DNA of 64,000 nt. Origin: JAIBJN01 sp963748205 (GTDB taxonomy: Bacteria > Actinomycetota > Thermoleophilia > Gaiellales > Gaiellaceae). A program made the position numbers and the translations under genes. A model generated the notes under the pieces. The model ran no database searches. It had not been told where the DNA came from and was given only the letters and a program-made list of their open reading frames with translations. Each line of letters opens with the position of its first letter. The first letter of the stretch is position 1. Location: positions 682,001-746,000 of the forward strand of contig CAVVIB010000023.1 of the NCBI GenBank assembly GCA_963748205.1, in the 5' to 3' direction. Below are positions 23,596-31,613 of the stretch, piece after piece.

Positions 23596-25698
23596 ATGGC
23601 CGACGCCGTCCCGCTCCTCGAATGCCGGCAGGTCTCGAAGGCCTTCGGCGCCGTGCAGGCGCTCTCGAACGTCGACTTCGAGATCCGTCCCGGCGAGGTC
23701 ATGGCGCTCGTCGGCGACAACGGCGCCGGCAAGTCGACCCTGATCAAGGGCATCGCCGGCATCTACCCCTTCGACTCGGGCGAGGTGTCCGTCGAGGGCC
23801 GGCGCGTGAACATTCACGGCCCGCGCGACGCCGCGAAGCTGGGCATCGAGATCGTCTACCAGGATCTCGCCCTCGCGGACAACCTCGACGTCGTCGCCAA
23901 CATGTTCCTGGGCCGCGAACGAATTCGCACGGGCGTCGTCCTCGACGAGTCGAGCATGGAGCGCTCGGCTCGCGAGACGCTCGACGGGCTGTCCGTCACC
24001 ACGCTCCAGTCGGTCCGTCAGGCGGTCGCCGGCCTCTCCGGCGGCCAGCGTCAGTCCGTCGCCGTCGCCAAGGCCGTGATGTGGAACTCGCGCGTCGTCA
24101 TCCTCGACGAGCCCACCGCCGCCCTCGGCGTGGCGCAGACGCGCCAGGTGCTGAACCTGGTCAAGCGCCTCGCCGAGCGCGAGCTCGGGGTCGCGATCGT
24201 CACCCACAACCTCCACGACGTCTTCGAGGTCGCCGACCGCATCACCGTGCTGCGGCTCGGTCAGCGCGTCGCCCTCTTCGAGCGCGAGAAGACCACCCAG
24301 CAGGAGGTCGTCCACGCGATCACCGCCGGCACGCTCGACCACGTGCCCGGAATGGAGGCCGCGGAGGTCGAAGGCATGAGCACCGCGCCGCCCTCGCGAG
24401 CCGCCTCCGAGCCTCCCGCCGAGCCCGACGAGAGCATCGACCCGACCGCCGCCCAGGCCCAGTTCGTGCCGGCCGGGCCCACGCTGGACGAGACGGGCGA
24501 GTCGCAGACCCTTTCCGGCTACATGCGGCTCTGGTGGCAGGGGGTCCGCGCGGGCGAGCTCGGCTCGCTGCCGATCATCTTCGGGCTGGTCGTCATCTTC
24601 ATCACGTTCGGGATCCTCGACGACAACTTCCTCACCGAGCGGAACTTCACGAACCTGATCCTCCAGATGGCCGCCGTCGCGACGATCGCGATCGGCGTCG
24701 TCTTCGTGCTCCTGATCGGGGAGATCGACCTCTCGGTCGCCTACGTGAGCGCGGTCGGCGGGGTGGTGATGACGCTGCTCCTGCGCCCCGACGACCCGGG
24801 GTGGCCGTTCTGGCTTTCGATCGCATTCGCGCTTCTCGTCACGACGACGATCGGGTTCCTGCAGGCGATCGTGATCACGAAGGCCGGCGTGCCCTCGTTC
24901 GTCGTCACGCTGGCCGGCTTCCTGATCTGGTCCGGCGTCGTCCTCATCCTCACGACCCAGTACTCGACGGCCGGGACGATCCGGATCCAGGACGACACCG
25001 TCGTCGGGATCGCGAACGACTTCCTCAGCGACATCTGGGGTTGGATCCTCGGGATCGGCGTCATCGCGGTGTATGCGCTGGTCCAGCTGCGCACGGCGAT
25101 CACCCGGCGGGCCCGCCGCCTGGCTGCGAAGCCCGTCATCCTCGTCGCGATCCAGACGGTGCTCCTCGCCGCGGTGACGTTCGCCGCCGTCTGGTACCTG
25201 AACAAGGACCGCGGCGTGCCGAAGGTCGCGGTCATCCTCGGGATCCTGCTCGCGTTCTGGACGTTCATCGCCTCGCGCACGCGCTTCGGCCGGCACGTCT
25301 ACGCCGTGGGCGGCAGCGCGGAGGCCGCCCGGCGCGCGGGCATCAACGTCGACCGCGTGCGCATCGCCGTCTTCATGATCAGCGGCTTCATGGCCGGGGT
25401 CGGCGGGATCATGCTCGCCTCGCGGCTGCGCTCCGTCGCCACGAACACGGGCGGCGGGAACCTCCTCCTGCTCATCATCGCCGCGGCGGTCATCGGCGGG
25501 ACGAGCCTCTTCGGCGGCACCGGCCGCGTGATCTCCGCCCTGCTCGGAGCCCTCGTCATCGCCTCGATCCAGAACGGCATGGACTTGCTCGGCCTGGCGT
25601 CCGGCACGAAGTTCGTCATCACCGGCCTCGTGCTGCTGGCGGCGGTGCTCGTGGACGCCTTCTCGAAGCGCCGCCGGGCCGCGCGCGGCGGCGTGTGA
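23596..25698 (+). CDS. Sugar ABC transporter ATPase-permease fusion (XylG-XylH like)
   Basis: 700 residues combining two normally separate subunits. Residues 1-250: one ABC ATPase (Walker A GDNGAGKST, signature GLSGGQRQSVAVAKAV, Walker B VVILDEPTAAL). It has a single ATPase domain, unlike the double-domain RbsA/XylG. Residues about 250-310: low-complexity Pro/Ala/Glu linker. Residues about 320-690: permease of the ribose/xylose class with many helices and MISGFMAGVGGIMLASRL. An internal ATG at 24376 (MSTAPPSRAA) would be the start of a separate permease, and an ATGA overlap there would resemble the rest of the operon, so a one-base error could have fused two genes. Confidence 0.85.
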   Translation: MADAVPLLECRQVSKAFGAVQALSNVDFEIRPGEVMALVGDNGAGKSTLIKGIAGIYPFDSGEVSVEGRRVNIHGPRDAAKLGIEIVYQDLALADNLDVVANMFLGRERIRTGVVLDESSMERSARETLDGLSVTTLQSVRQAVAGLSGGQRQSVAVAKAVMWNSRVVILDEPTAALGVAQTRQVLNLVKRLAERELGVAIVTHNLHDVFEVADRITVLRLGQRVALFEREKTTQQEVVHAITAGTLDHVPGMEAAEVEGMSTAPPSRAASEPPAEPDESIDPTAAQAQFVPAGPTLDETGESQTLSGYMRLWWQGVRAGELGSLPIIFGLVVIFITFGILDDNFLTERNFTNLILQMAAVATIAIGVVFVLLIGEIDLSVAYVSAVGGVVMTLLLRPDDPGWPFWLSIAFALLVTTTIGFLQAIVITKAGVPSFVVTLAGFLIWSGVVLILTTQYSTAGTIRIQDDTVVGIANDFLSDIWGWILGIGVIAVYALVQLRTAITRRARRLAAKPVILVAIQTVLLAAVTFAAVWYLNKDRGVPKVAVILGILLAFWTFIASRTRFGRHVYAVGGSAEAARRAGINVDRVRIAVFMISGFMAGVGGIMLASRLRSVATNTGGGNLLLLIIAAAVIGGTSLFGGTGRVISALLGALVIASIQNGMDLLGLASGTKFVITGLVLLAAVLVDAFSKRRRAARGGV

Positions 25699-26792
25699 CG
25701 ACCCGCGAGAGCATCGGCGTCGGCATGCTCGGATATGCCTTCATGGGCAAGGCCCACACGCGCGCGTTCCGGGAGGCCGATGCCCTCCACTCGCCGCTCT
25801 CGCCGCAGCTCGTCTCCCTCTCCGGGCGCACCGCCGACAAGGTCGAGGCCGCGCGCGAGGAGCTGGGGTGGGCCGAAGCGGTCACGGACTGGCGCGAGCA
25901 GGTCGCAGACGAGCGCATCGGCCTCTTCGACAACGGCGGGCCGAACGCGCTCCACGCCGAGCCGACCATCGCCGCGGCCCGGAACGGCAAGCACGTCCTC
26001 TGCGAGAAGCCGCTCGGCCGCAGTGCCGAGGAATCGCACGAGATCTGGCGCGAGGCCGAGCGGGCGGGCGTCGTGCACATGTGCGGCTTCAACTACCGCT
26101 TCGTCCCGGCCGTGCGCCTCGCGCGCGAGATCGTCGAGGCCGGCGACCTCGGCGACCTCTTCCACTTTCGCGCGCGCTACCTCCAGTCGTGGGGCGTCGA
26201 CGCCCCGCCGAGCTGGCGCTTCGACCGCGAGATCGCAGGCTCGGGCGCACTCGGCGACCTCGGCGCGCACATCGTCGACCTCGCCCGCTATCTCGTGGGC
26301 GAGCCGGTCGCCGTCTCGGCCGTCGTCAAGACGTTCATCGAGGGACACGGGGTGGACGACACGTTCGCGGCGACCGTCGAGTTCGAGAACGGCGTCGTCG
26401 GGACGCTCGAGGCTTCGCGGCTCGCGCGCGGCCGCATCAACTCGAACGCCTTCGAGGTCAACGGCTCGCGCGGCTCGGTCGCCTTCGACGTCGAGCGGCT
26501 GAACGAGCTCCAGGTCGCCGACACGCGCGACTTCCGGCGCGTCCTCGTGACGGAGCCCGAGCATCCGTTCATGTCCTTCTGGTGGCCGCCCGGCCACATC
26601 ATCGGCTGGGGCGACACGTTCACGCACGAGGTCCACCACCTGCTGACGGCCATCGCAGGCGAGGGGACGGTCGCCCCGCACGGGGCGACCTTCGAGGACG
26701 GCTACCGCTGCGCCGAGATCTGCGACGCGATCGTGCGCTCCGCGGAGAGCGGCCGACGCGAGGAGATCACCTACCGGGGAGTGGACGGATGA
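25695..26792 (+). CDS. Gfo/Idh/MocA family sugar oxidoreductase
   Basis: 365-residue NAD(P)-dependent dehydrogenase. Rossmann motif GVGMLGYAFMGKAHTRAF (9-26), the EKPL motif that positions nicotinamide and catalytic lysine (about 100), and a C-terminal alpha/beta substrate domain with GALGDLGAHIVDLARYL. GTG start overlaps the previous stop (GTGA). Close relatives act on inositol, xylose or other sugars; the sugar is not decidable here. The operon contains a second paralogue about 2.8 kb downstream. Confidence 0.85.
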   Translation: MTTRESIGVGMLGYAFMGKAHTRAFREADALHSPLSPQLVSLSGRTADKVEAAREELGWAEAVTDWREQVADERIGLFDNGGPNALHAEPTIAAARNGKHVLCEKPLGRSAEESHEIWREAERAGVVHMCGFNYRFVPAVRLAREIVEAGDLGDLFHFRARYLQSWGVDAPPSWRFDREIAGSGALGDLGAHIVDLARYLVGEPVAVSAVVKTFIEGHGVDDTFAATVEFENGVVGTLEASRLARGRINSNAFEVNGSRGSVAFDVERLNELQVADTRDFRRVLVTEPEHPFMSFWWPPGHIIGWGDTFTHEVHHLLTAIAGEGTVAPHGATFEDGYRCAEICDAIVRSAESGRREEITYRGVDG

Positions 26793-27787
26793 AGACGAGC
26801 CTGGGCATCTGGGCGCTGGGCCCGATGGTCACCCGCTTCGTGCCTGCCGGCTACCAGCCGGAGCACGCGGGCGAATCGACCGCCGAACGCGTGCGCCGCG
26901 CGGTCGAGGGCCTCGGCGACCTGATCGACGACTACGAGTTCCACTACCCGCAGGAGATCTCCGAGGAGAACCTGGACGAGGTGCGCGAGGCGCTCGGCGG
27001 CCACGGCATCTACTGCGTCGCCACCGGGCTGCACCTCGACCCGATGTTCGGCCGCGGCGGCCTCGTCAATCCCGACCCGGAGCTCCGCGCCGAGGCACGC
27101 CGACGCACCGTTGCCGCGGCCGACATGGCCGGGTCGCTCGGCGCCCACTTCATCATCTGGCCGGGGATCGAGGGCTACAACTACCCGTTCCAGACGCCGT
27201 ACGCGGAGAGCTGGGAGTGGCTCATCGACGGGATCGGAGAGGCCGCGGAGCGCTGCGCCGAGCACGGCGTGAACCTCTTCCTCGAGCACAAGAACTCCGA
27301 GCCCGCGATGAAGATCCTCATGCGCAACATCGGCATGACGCTGCACGTGATCCACAAGCTGCGCGGCCGCGGGATCGAGAACGTCAAGGTCAACATGGAC
27401 TGGCAGCACCTGCTCATGAACGGAGAGAGCCTGGGCGAGTACGCGGCGATGCTGGCCGCGGAGGGTCTGCTCGGGCACCAGCACGCGAACTCGGGCTGGG
27501 GCATCTTCGACGACGACAACATGGTCGGCGCCACGGCGTTCATGGAGACCCTCGAGCTCGCGGTCGAGTTGCGCCGCGCGGGGTACGGCGAGAACGGCGA
27601 GCGGCTCGGGTTCGACCTCTACCCGTACACCGAGGATGCGATCGAGGCCGTCCGCCGCAGCGTGCTCCAGTGGCGCTTCATCGACGGGGTCGCCGGACGA
27701 ATCGACGACGCGGCCCTGCGCGAGGCGCAGCAGGCGAAGGACGCCGTGCGGGCGTACGAGCTCGTCTACGCGGCGCTGGGCGCATGA
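26789..27787 (+). CDS. Sugar phosphate isomerase/epimerase family TIM barrel
   Basis: 332 residues, AP-endonuclease-2/xylose-isomerase-like barrel. Family features: YEFHYPQEISEENL near the N-terminus, IIWPGIEGYNYPF, the metal-ligand Glu in NLFLEHKNSEPAMK, VNMDWQHLLMNGESLGEYAAML, and LLGHQHANSGWG. The MDWQHLLMNGE and HANSG segments resemble bacterial xylose isomerases of the short actinobacterial type, so aldose-ketose isomerisation (D-xylose to D-xylulose) is plausible and fits the kinase downstream. Overlaps both neighbours by four bases. Confidence 0.8.
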   Translation: MKTSLGIWALGPMVTRFVPAGYQPEHAGESTAERVRRAVEGLGDLIDDYEFHYPQEISEENLDEVREALGGHGIYCVATGLHLDPMFGRGGLVNPDPELRAEARRRTVAAADMAGSLGAHFIIWPGIEGYNYPFQTPYAESWEWLIDGIGEAAERCAEHGVNLFLEHKNSEPAMKILMRNIGMTLHVIHKLRGRGIENVKVNMDWQHLLMNGESLGEYAAMLAAEGLLGHQHANSGWGIFDDDNMVGATAFMETLELAVELRRAGYGENGERLGFDLYPYTEDAIEAVRRSVLQWRFIDGVAGRIDDAALREAQQAKDAVRAYELVYAALGA

Positions 27788-28176
27788 AGCTCGCGCAGGC
27801 GCAGGCGATCGTCGAGTCCGTGCTCTCGGGCGCGCCCGGCCCGATCTCCGTGTTCGTCGCCGACACGCACGGCGAGCTCGTGGCCGCCGCGACCATGGAC
27901 GGCGCGGCGCCGGACACGCGCCTGAACGCCCAGCGCAAGGCCTACACCGCCGCGCGCAGCGACGCCCGCTCGACGGGCGAGCTCGCCGACAAGGTGCGCG
28001 ACGACCCGGTCGAGCGCGCCAGCTTCGACCCCTTCTTCACGTTCTTCCTCGGCGGCGTCGCCGCGTTCGAGGACGGCAGGCGCGTCGGCGCCGTCGGGGT
28101 CAGCGGGCTTCCCGGCGAGCAGGACGAAGCGCTCGCGCTCGCGGCGCTTGCAGCCGCCGGGCTCGCGGTCGAGTGA
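27784..28176 (+). CDS. GlcG/HbpS-like DUF336 protein
   Basis: 130-residue small alpha/beta protein of the DUF336 family: PISVFVADTHGELVAAATMDGA, LNAQRKAYTAARS, and FFLGGVAAFEDGRRVGAVGVSGLPGEQDEALA. Homologues occur in glycolate, propanediol and sugar operons; HbpS in Streptomyces binds haem. Function here is unknown. It is coupled by four-base overlaps to the isomerase before and the kinase after, so it is an integral part of the pathway operon and probably helps an enzyme or binds a small ligand. Confidence 0.8.
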   Translation: MKLAQAQAIVESVLSGAPGPISVFVADTHGELVAAATMDGAAPDTRLNAQRKAYTAARSDARSTGELADKVRDDPVERASFDPFFTFFLGGVAAFEDGRRVGAVGVSGLPGEQDEALALAALAAAGLAVE

Positions 28177-29606
28177 CCGCGCTCGTCGGGCTCGACGTCG
28201 GCACGAGCGGCGTCAAGGCGCTCGCCGTCGGCACGGACGGCGAGGTGCTCGCCCGCGCCGAGCGCGGCTATCCGCTCTCGACGCCGCAGCCGGGCTGGGC
28301 CGAGCAGGATCCGGCCGACTGGGCAAGGGCGGCCGCGGAGGCGCTCGACGAGCTGAATGTCGACGACATCGCCGGGATCGGCCTCTCCGGGCAGATGCAC
28401 GGCCTGGTCGCCCTCGACGCGGAGGAGCGCGTCCTGCGTCCGGCGATCCTCTGGAACGACCAGCGCACGGCTGCGGAGTGCGCGGAGATCGAGGAGCGGC
28501 TCGGGCTGGAGCGCCTCGTCCAGCTGACGCGCAACCGCGCCCTCACCGGTTTCACGGCGCCGAAGCTCCTCTGGCTCCGCCGCCACGAGCCCGACGTCTA
28601 CGAGCGGATCGCGCACGTCCTGCTCCCGAAGGACTACGTCCGCCTCGCGCTCACGGGCGAGCGGGCGATCGACGTCGCCGATGCCTCCGGGACGCTCCTC
28701 TTCGACGTCGCCGCGCGCCGGTGGAGCGACGAGGTGCTGGCCGGGCTCGATCTGCCCGCCGCGTGGCTCCCGCGCGTGCTCGAGTCGCCGGAGGTCTCGG
28801 GCGAGACGCGCGACGGGATCCCGGTGGCCGCGGGCGCCGGCGACCAGGCCGCCGGGGCGGTCGGAGTGGGCGTGCACGAGGAAGGGCCTGCCTCCGTCGT
28901 CCTCGGCACCTCCGGAGTGGTCTTCGCCACGCTGCCGGAGCCTGCCCTCGACCCGCAGGCGCGCGCGCACGTCTTCTGCCACGCCGTTCCGGAAACGTGG
29001 CACGCGATGGGCGTGATGCTCTCCGCCGCGGGCTCGCTCGGCTGGTTCCGGGACGCGGTCGCGCCCGGGGAGCCGTTCGACGCGCTCGTCGCCGAGGCAG
29101 AGCGCTGGGAGCCCGGTGCCGAAGGTCTCGCGTTCCTGCCCTACCTCGCGGGCGAGCGGACGCCGCATGCGGATCCCGGTGCCCGGGGCGCCTTCGTCGG
29201 CCTCTCGCTGCGCCACGACCGCGGCGCGCTCGTCCGGGCGGTGCTCGAGGGCGTCGCCTACGGCCTGCGCGACTGCCTCGAGGTGCTTCGGGCGCTCGGC
29301 TGCACGGTGACGGTCGGCCGCGCCTCCGGTGGCGGCGCACGGAGCGACCTCTGGCTGCGGATCGTCGCCTCCGTCCTCGGCATCCCGCTGGAGCGCACGG
29401 CGGTCGAGGAGGGCGCCGCCTACGGAGCCGCATTGCTGGGCGGTGTCGCCGGCGGCGTGTTCGCCGACGTGCCCGAGGCGGTTGCCTCGTGCGTGCGCGT
29501 GCGCGAGACGATCGAGCCCGACCCCGAATGGGAGCGTTTCTACGCGGACGGGTACGCCCGCTTCCGCGCCCTCTATCCAGCCCTACGACCAACGGAGGTC
29601 CGATGA
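28173..29606 (+). CDS. Xylulokinase-like FGGY carbohydrate kinase
   Basis: 477 residues, FGGY fold. N-terminal phosphate loop LVGLDVGTSGVKALAV, GIGLSGQMHGLVALD (the QMHG motif of xylulokinases), ILWNDQRTAAEC, C-terminal ATP loop VVLGTSGVVFA, and GGGARSDLWLRIVASVLGIPLE. The QMHG and WNDQR signatures favour D-xylulose as substrate over glycerol or gluconate, giving xylulose-5-phosphate. GTG start overlaps the DUF336 stop. This is the strongest indicator that the operon handles xylose or a xylose-derived ketose. Confidence 0.87.
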   Translation: MTALVGLDVGTSGVKALAVGTDGEVLARAERGYPLSTPQPGWAEQDPADWARAAAEALDELNVDDIAGIGLSGQMHGLVALDAEERVLRPAILWNDQRTAAECAEIEERLGLERLVQLTRNRALTGFTAPKLLWLRRHEPDVYERIAHVLLPKDYVRLALTGERAIDVADASGTLLFDVAARRWSDEVLAGLDLPAAWLPRVLESPEVSGETRDGIPVAAGAGDQAAGAVGVGVHEEGPASVVLGTSGVVFATLPEPALDPQARAHVFCHAVPETWHAMGVMLSAAGSLGWFRDAVAPGEPFDALVAEAERWEPGAEGLAFLPYLAGERTPHADPGARGAFVGLSLRHDRGALVRAVLEGVAYGLRDCLEVLRALGCTVTVGRASGGGARSDLWLRIVASVLGIPLERTAVEEGAAYGAALLGGVAGGVFADVPEAVASCVRVRETIEPDPEWERFYADGYARFRALYPALRPTEVR

Positions 29607-30577
29607 GCACCAAGTGGGGGGTCATCTCGACGGCCCACATCAACCGCCTCGTCCTGGCGGGCGCGCGCGAGTCCGATCGCGTGAACGTCGTCGCCGTGGC
29701 GAGCCGTGACCAGGCTCGCGCGGAGGCCTATGCCAAGGAGTGGGCGATCGAGCGCGCCTACGGGAGCTACGAGGCGATGCTCGCCGACCCCGACGTGGAC
29801 GCCGTCTACATCTCGCTCCCGAACTCGCTGCACGTCGAGTGGTCGATCCGCTCGCTCGAGGCCGGCAAGCACGTGCTCTGCGAGAAGCCGTTCGACCGCC
29901 GCGCGAGCGAGGTCGAGCGGGCGTTCGACGCCGCCGATGCGGCCGGGCGCCTGCTCTCGGAGGCGTTCATGTGGCGCCACAACCCGCAGACCCGTCGCAT
30001 CCGCGAGCTGCTCGACGAGGGCACGGTCGGCGACGTCAGGCTCGTGCGCTCGGCGTTCTGCTTCAAGCTCGAGGAGCTCGGCAACGTGCGGCTCGCGGCG
30101 GACCTCGACGGCGGTGCGCTCATGGACGTGGGCTGCTACTGCGTGAGCGGTTCGCGCTTCGTCGCCGGCGAGCCGGAGGTCGTCTACGGCCAGCAGGTCG
30201 TGGGCGAGTCCGGGGTCGACGTGCTCTTCGCGGGGACGATGCGGTTCCCCGGGGACGTCGTCGCCCAGTTCGACTGCAGCTTCGTCTCGCCCGACCGCGA
30301 CGAGCTCGAGATCGTCGGCGAGGAGGGCTCGCTCTTCCTCGACGACCCGTGGCACGCGCGCGTGCCGGTGATCGAGGTGCGCCGCGGCGAGTTCCGCGAG
30401 GAGATCGTCCTCACGCCCGAGGACTCCTACCGGCTCGAGCTCGAGAACGTGAGCGACGCGATCGACGGGAAGGCCGAGCTGCTGCTCGGCCGCGAGGACG
30501 CGGTCGCACAGGCGCGGGCGATCGAGGCGCTCTACCGCTCCGCGGGCGAGGGGAAGGCGGTCACGCTCGGCGGCTGA
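29603..30577 (+). CDS. Second Gfo/Idh/MocA oxidoreductase
   Basis: 324 residues. Rossmann start KWGVISTAHINRLVLAGARE, VDAVYISLPNSLHVEWSIRSL, and HVLCEKPFDRR with the catalytic-site lysine; MWRHNPQTRRIRELL and GGALMDVGCYCVSG follow in the substrate domain. The HVLCEKPF and MDVGCY signatures resemble dimeric dihydrodiol / D-xylose 1-dehydrogenase (NADP) relatives, so xylose oxidation to xylonolactone is possible. RBS GGAGG precedes the ATG, which overlaps the kinase stop. Last gene of the sugar operon. Confidence 0.83.
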   Translation: MSTKWGVISTAHINRLVLAGARESDRVNVVAVASRDQARAEAYAKEWAIERAYGSYEAMLADPDVDAVYISLPNSLHVEWSIRSLEAGKHVLCEKPFDRRASEVERAFDAADAAGRLLSEAFMWRHNPQTRRIRELLDEGTVGDVRLVRSAFCFKLEELGNVRLAADLDGGALMDVGCYCVSGSRFVAGEPEVVYGQQVVGESGVDVLFAGTMRFPGDVVAQFDCSFVSPDRDELEIVGEEGSLFLDDPWHARVPVIEVRRGEFREEIVLTPEDSYRLELENVSDAIDGKAELLLGREDAVAQARAIEALYRSAGEGKAVTLGG

Positions 30578-30636
30578 CACGCTCCCGGGACGCTTCCGCC
30601 GCACCCGCGCGCGCCTGAGCGCGCTATGCAGGTGCC

Positions 30637-31305
30637 ATGGGGGCGATCCTCGACCTGCTCCTCCCGCAGCGCTGCGTTGCCTGCGGCCGCGAGGGCGAGC
30701 TCCTCTGCGACGGGTGCCGTGCGCAGCTCGTCCTCCTGCGTGGAACGGTGTGCTCACGGTGCGGGTATCCGACCGCCTGGCCGGTCGAGCGCTGCGGCGA
30801 ATGTGCCGGCCGCCGGATCTCCTTCGCCTCGGCCAGGGCCGCGGTTGCCTATAACGAGGTCGCACGGGCGCTCGTGGGGGCCTGGAAGGAGCGAGGTCTG
30901 CGCCGTCTGGCCGAGCTCGCCGCCGACCTGGTGGTCGACGTCGTCCCGCGGCCTCGAGCCGCGGCGCTCGCGCACGTCCCCGGCGAGCCCGATCGCGTGG
31001 GGTGGCGCGGTGTCGACGCGGCGCGCGAGCTCGCCGCGGCCCTCGGCAGGCGGTGGGAGCTGCCCGTCGATCCGCTGCTCGCCCGCACGGGACACGTGCG
31101 CCGCCAGCGCGGCCTCTCGGGGACGGAGCGCCGGGCGAACGTGCGCGAGGCGTTCAGCGCCCGCGGCAGGGTGCCCCGGCAGGTGGCGCTCGTCGACGAC
31201 GTGCACACCACCGGCGCCACCGCGCTGGCCGCCGCGACGGCGCTGCGGCGGGCGGGCGCGACGGAGGTCCACCTCGTCGCATTCGCCCGTGTCGTGCGGC
31301 GTTGA
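30637..31305 (+). CDS. comF: ComF family phosphoribosyltransferase-like protein
   Basis: 222 residues. The N-terminal zinc ribbon has paired cysteines (RCVACGREGELLCDGC, CSRCG, CGEC), and the C-terminal type I phosphoribosyltransferase domain keeps the PRPP loop VALVDDVHTTGATALAAA. ComF proteins act in DNA uptake in competent bacteria and more widely in replication-fork maintenance. Family assignment is secure; its role here is not indicated by neighbours. Confidence 0.9.
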   Translation: MGAILDLLLPQRCVACGREGELLCDGCRAQLVLLRGTVCSRCGYPTAWPVERCGECAGRRISFASARAAVAYNEVARALVGAWKERGLRRLAELAADLVVDVVPRPRAAALAHVPGEPDRVGWRGVDAARELAAALGRRWELPVDPLLARTGHVRRQRGLSGTERRANVREAFSARGRVPRQVALVDDVHTTGATALAAATALRRAGATEVHLVAFARVVRR

Positions 31306-31343
31306 GGGGTGTTCGGCAGTTGCATGGCCGCCGACGAGCGGCG

Positions 31344-31349
31344 TATAGT
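31344..31349 (+). promoter_or_regulatory. -10 box of the first protease leader
   Basis: TATAGT, with TTGCAT at 31320-31325 (18-bp spacer) as a possible -35. An identical TATAGT stands at the same distance (13 bp) from the conserved leader block of the second protease. Confidence 0.5.
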
Positions 31350-31613
31350 TGACCACTCGGAATCGCGGGACGGGGCAGGCACTTCGGCCCGCGACGACCA
31401 GGTTCGACTAGGGGGATCTGCGACCGCGATCACGAGTTGTTTCAGCCCGGGGAGGTCTCAGGCCCACGCACGAACGCGCGCGAGCTGACCAAGCGCGCCA
31501 GACGGCGGTCATCCCATCGGGTAATTCGGGCACCGGGCGCCCGGACACATTGAGCGAAGGAGAGGGGATTTGAGGACATCACGCTCCAATTTCGGGTCGC
31601 CGGAGGACCTCCG
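31350..31613 (+). ncRNA. Conserved 5' leader of protease 1 (candidate cis-regulatory RNA, copy 1)
   Basis: Leader of about 260 nt sharing ordered blocks with copy 2: TCGGAATCGCGG (31357-31368), ACTTCGGCC (31381-31389), GACCA (31396), AGGGGG (31410), CACGAG (31431), GGCGGTCATC (31504-31513) and GAAGGAGAG (31556-31564). A 7-bp stem TCGCGGG/CCCGCGA joins the first two blocks. At the 3' end the palindrome CCGGAGGACCTCCGG (31600-31614) would bury the ribosome-binding site and the GTG start. A 15-codon reading frame (TTG 31570 to TGA 31617) follows the conserved GAAGGAGAG. Family unknown. Confidence 0.5.

Noticed and set aside
22009..25296. 1,095-residue minus-strand open frame
   Set aside because: Antisense of the sugar transporter genes; no recognisable domain and poor codon pattern.
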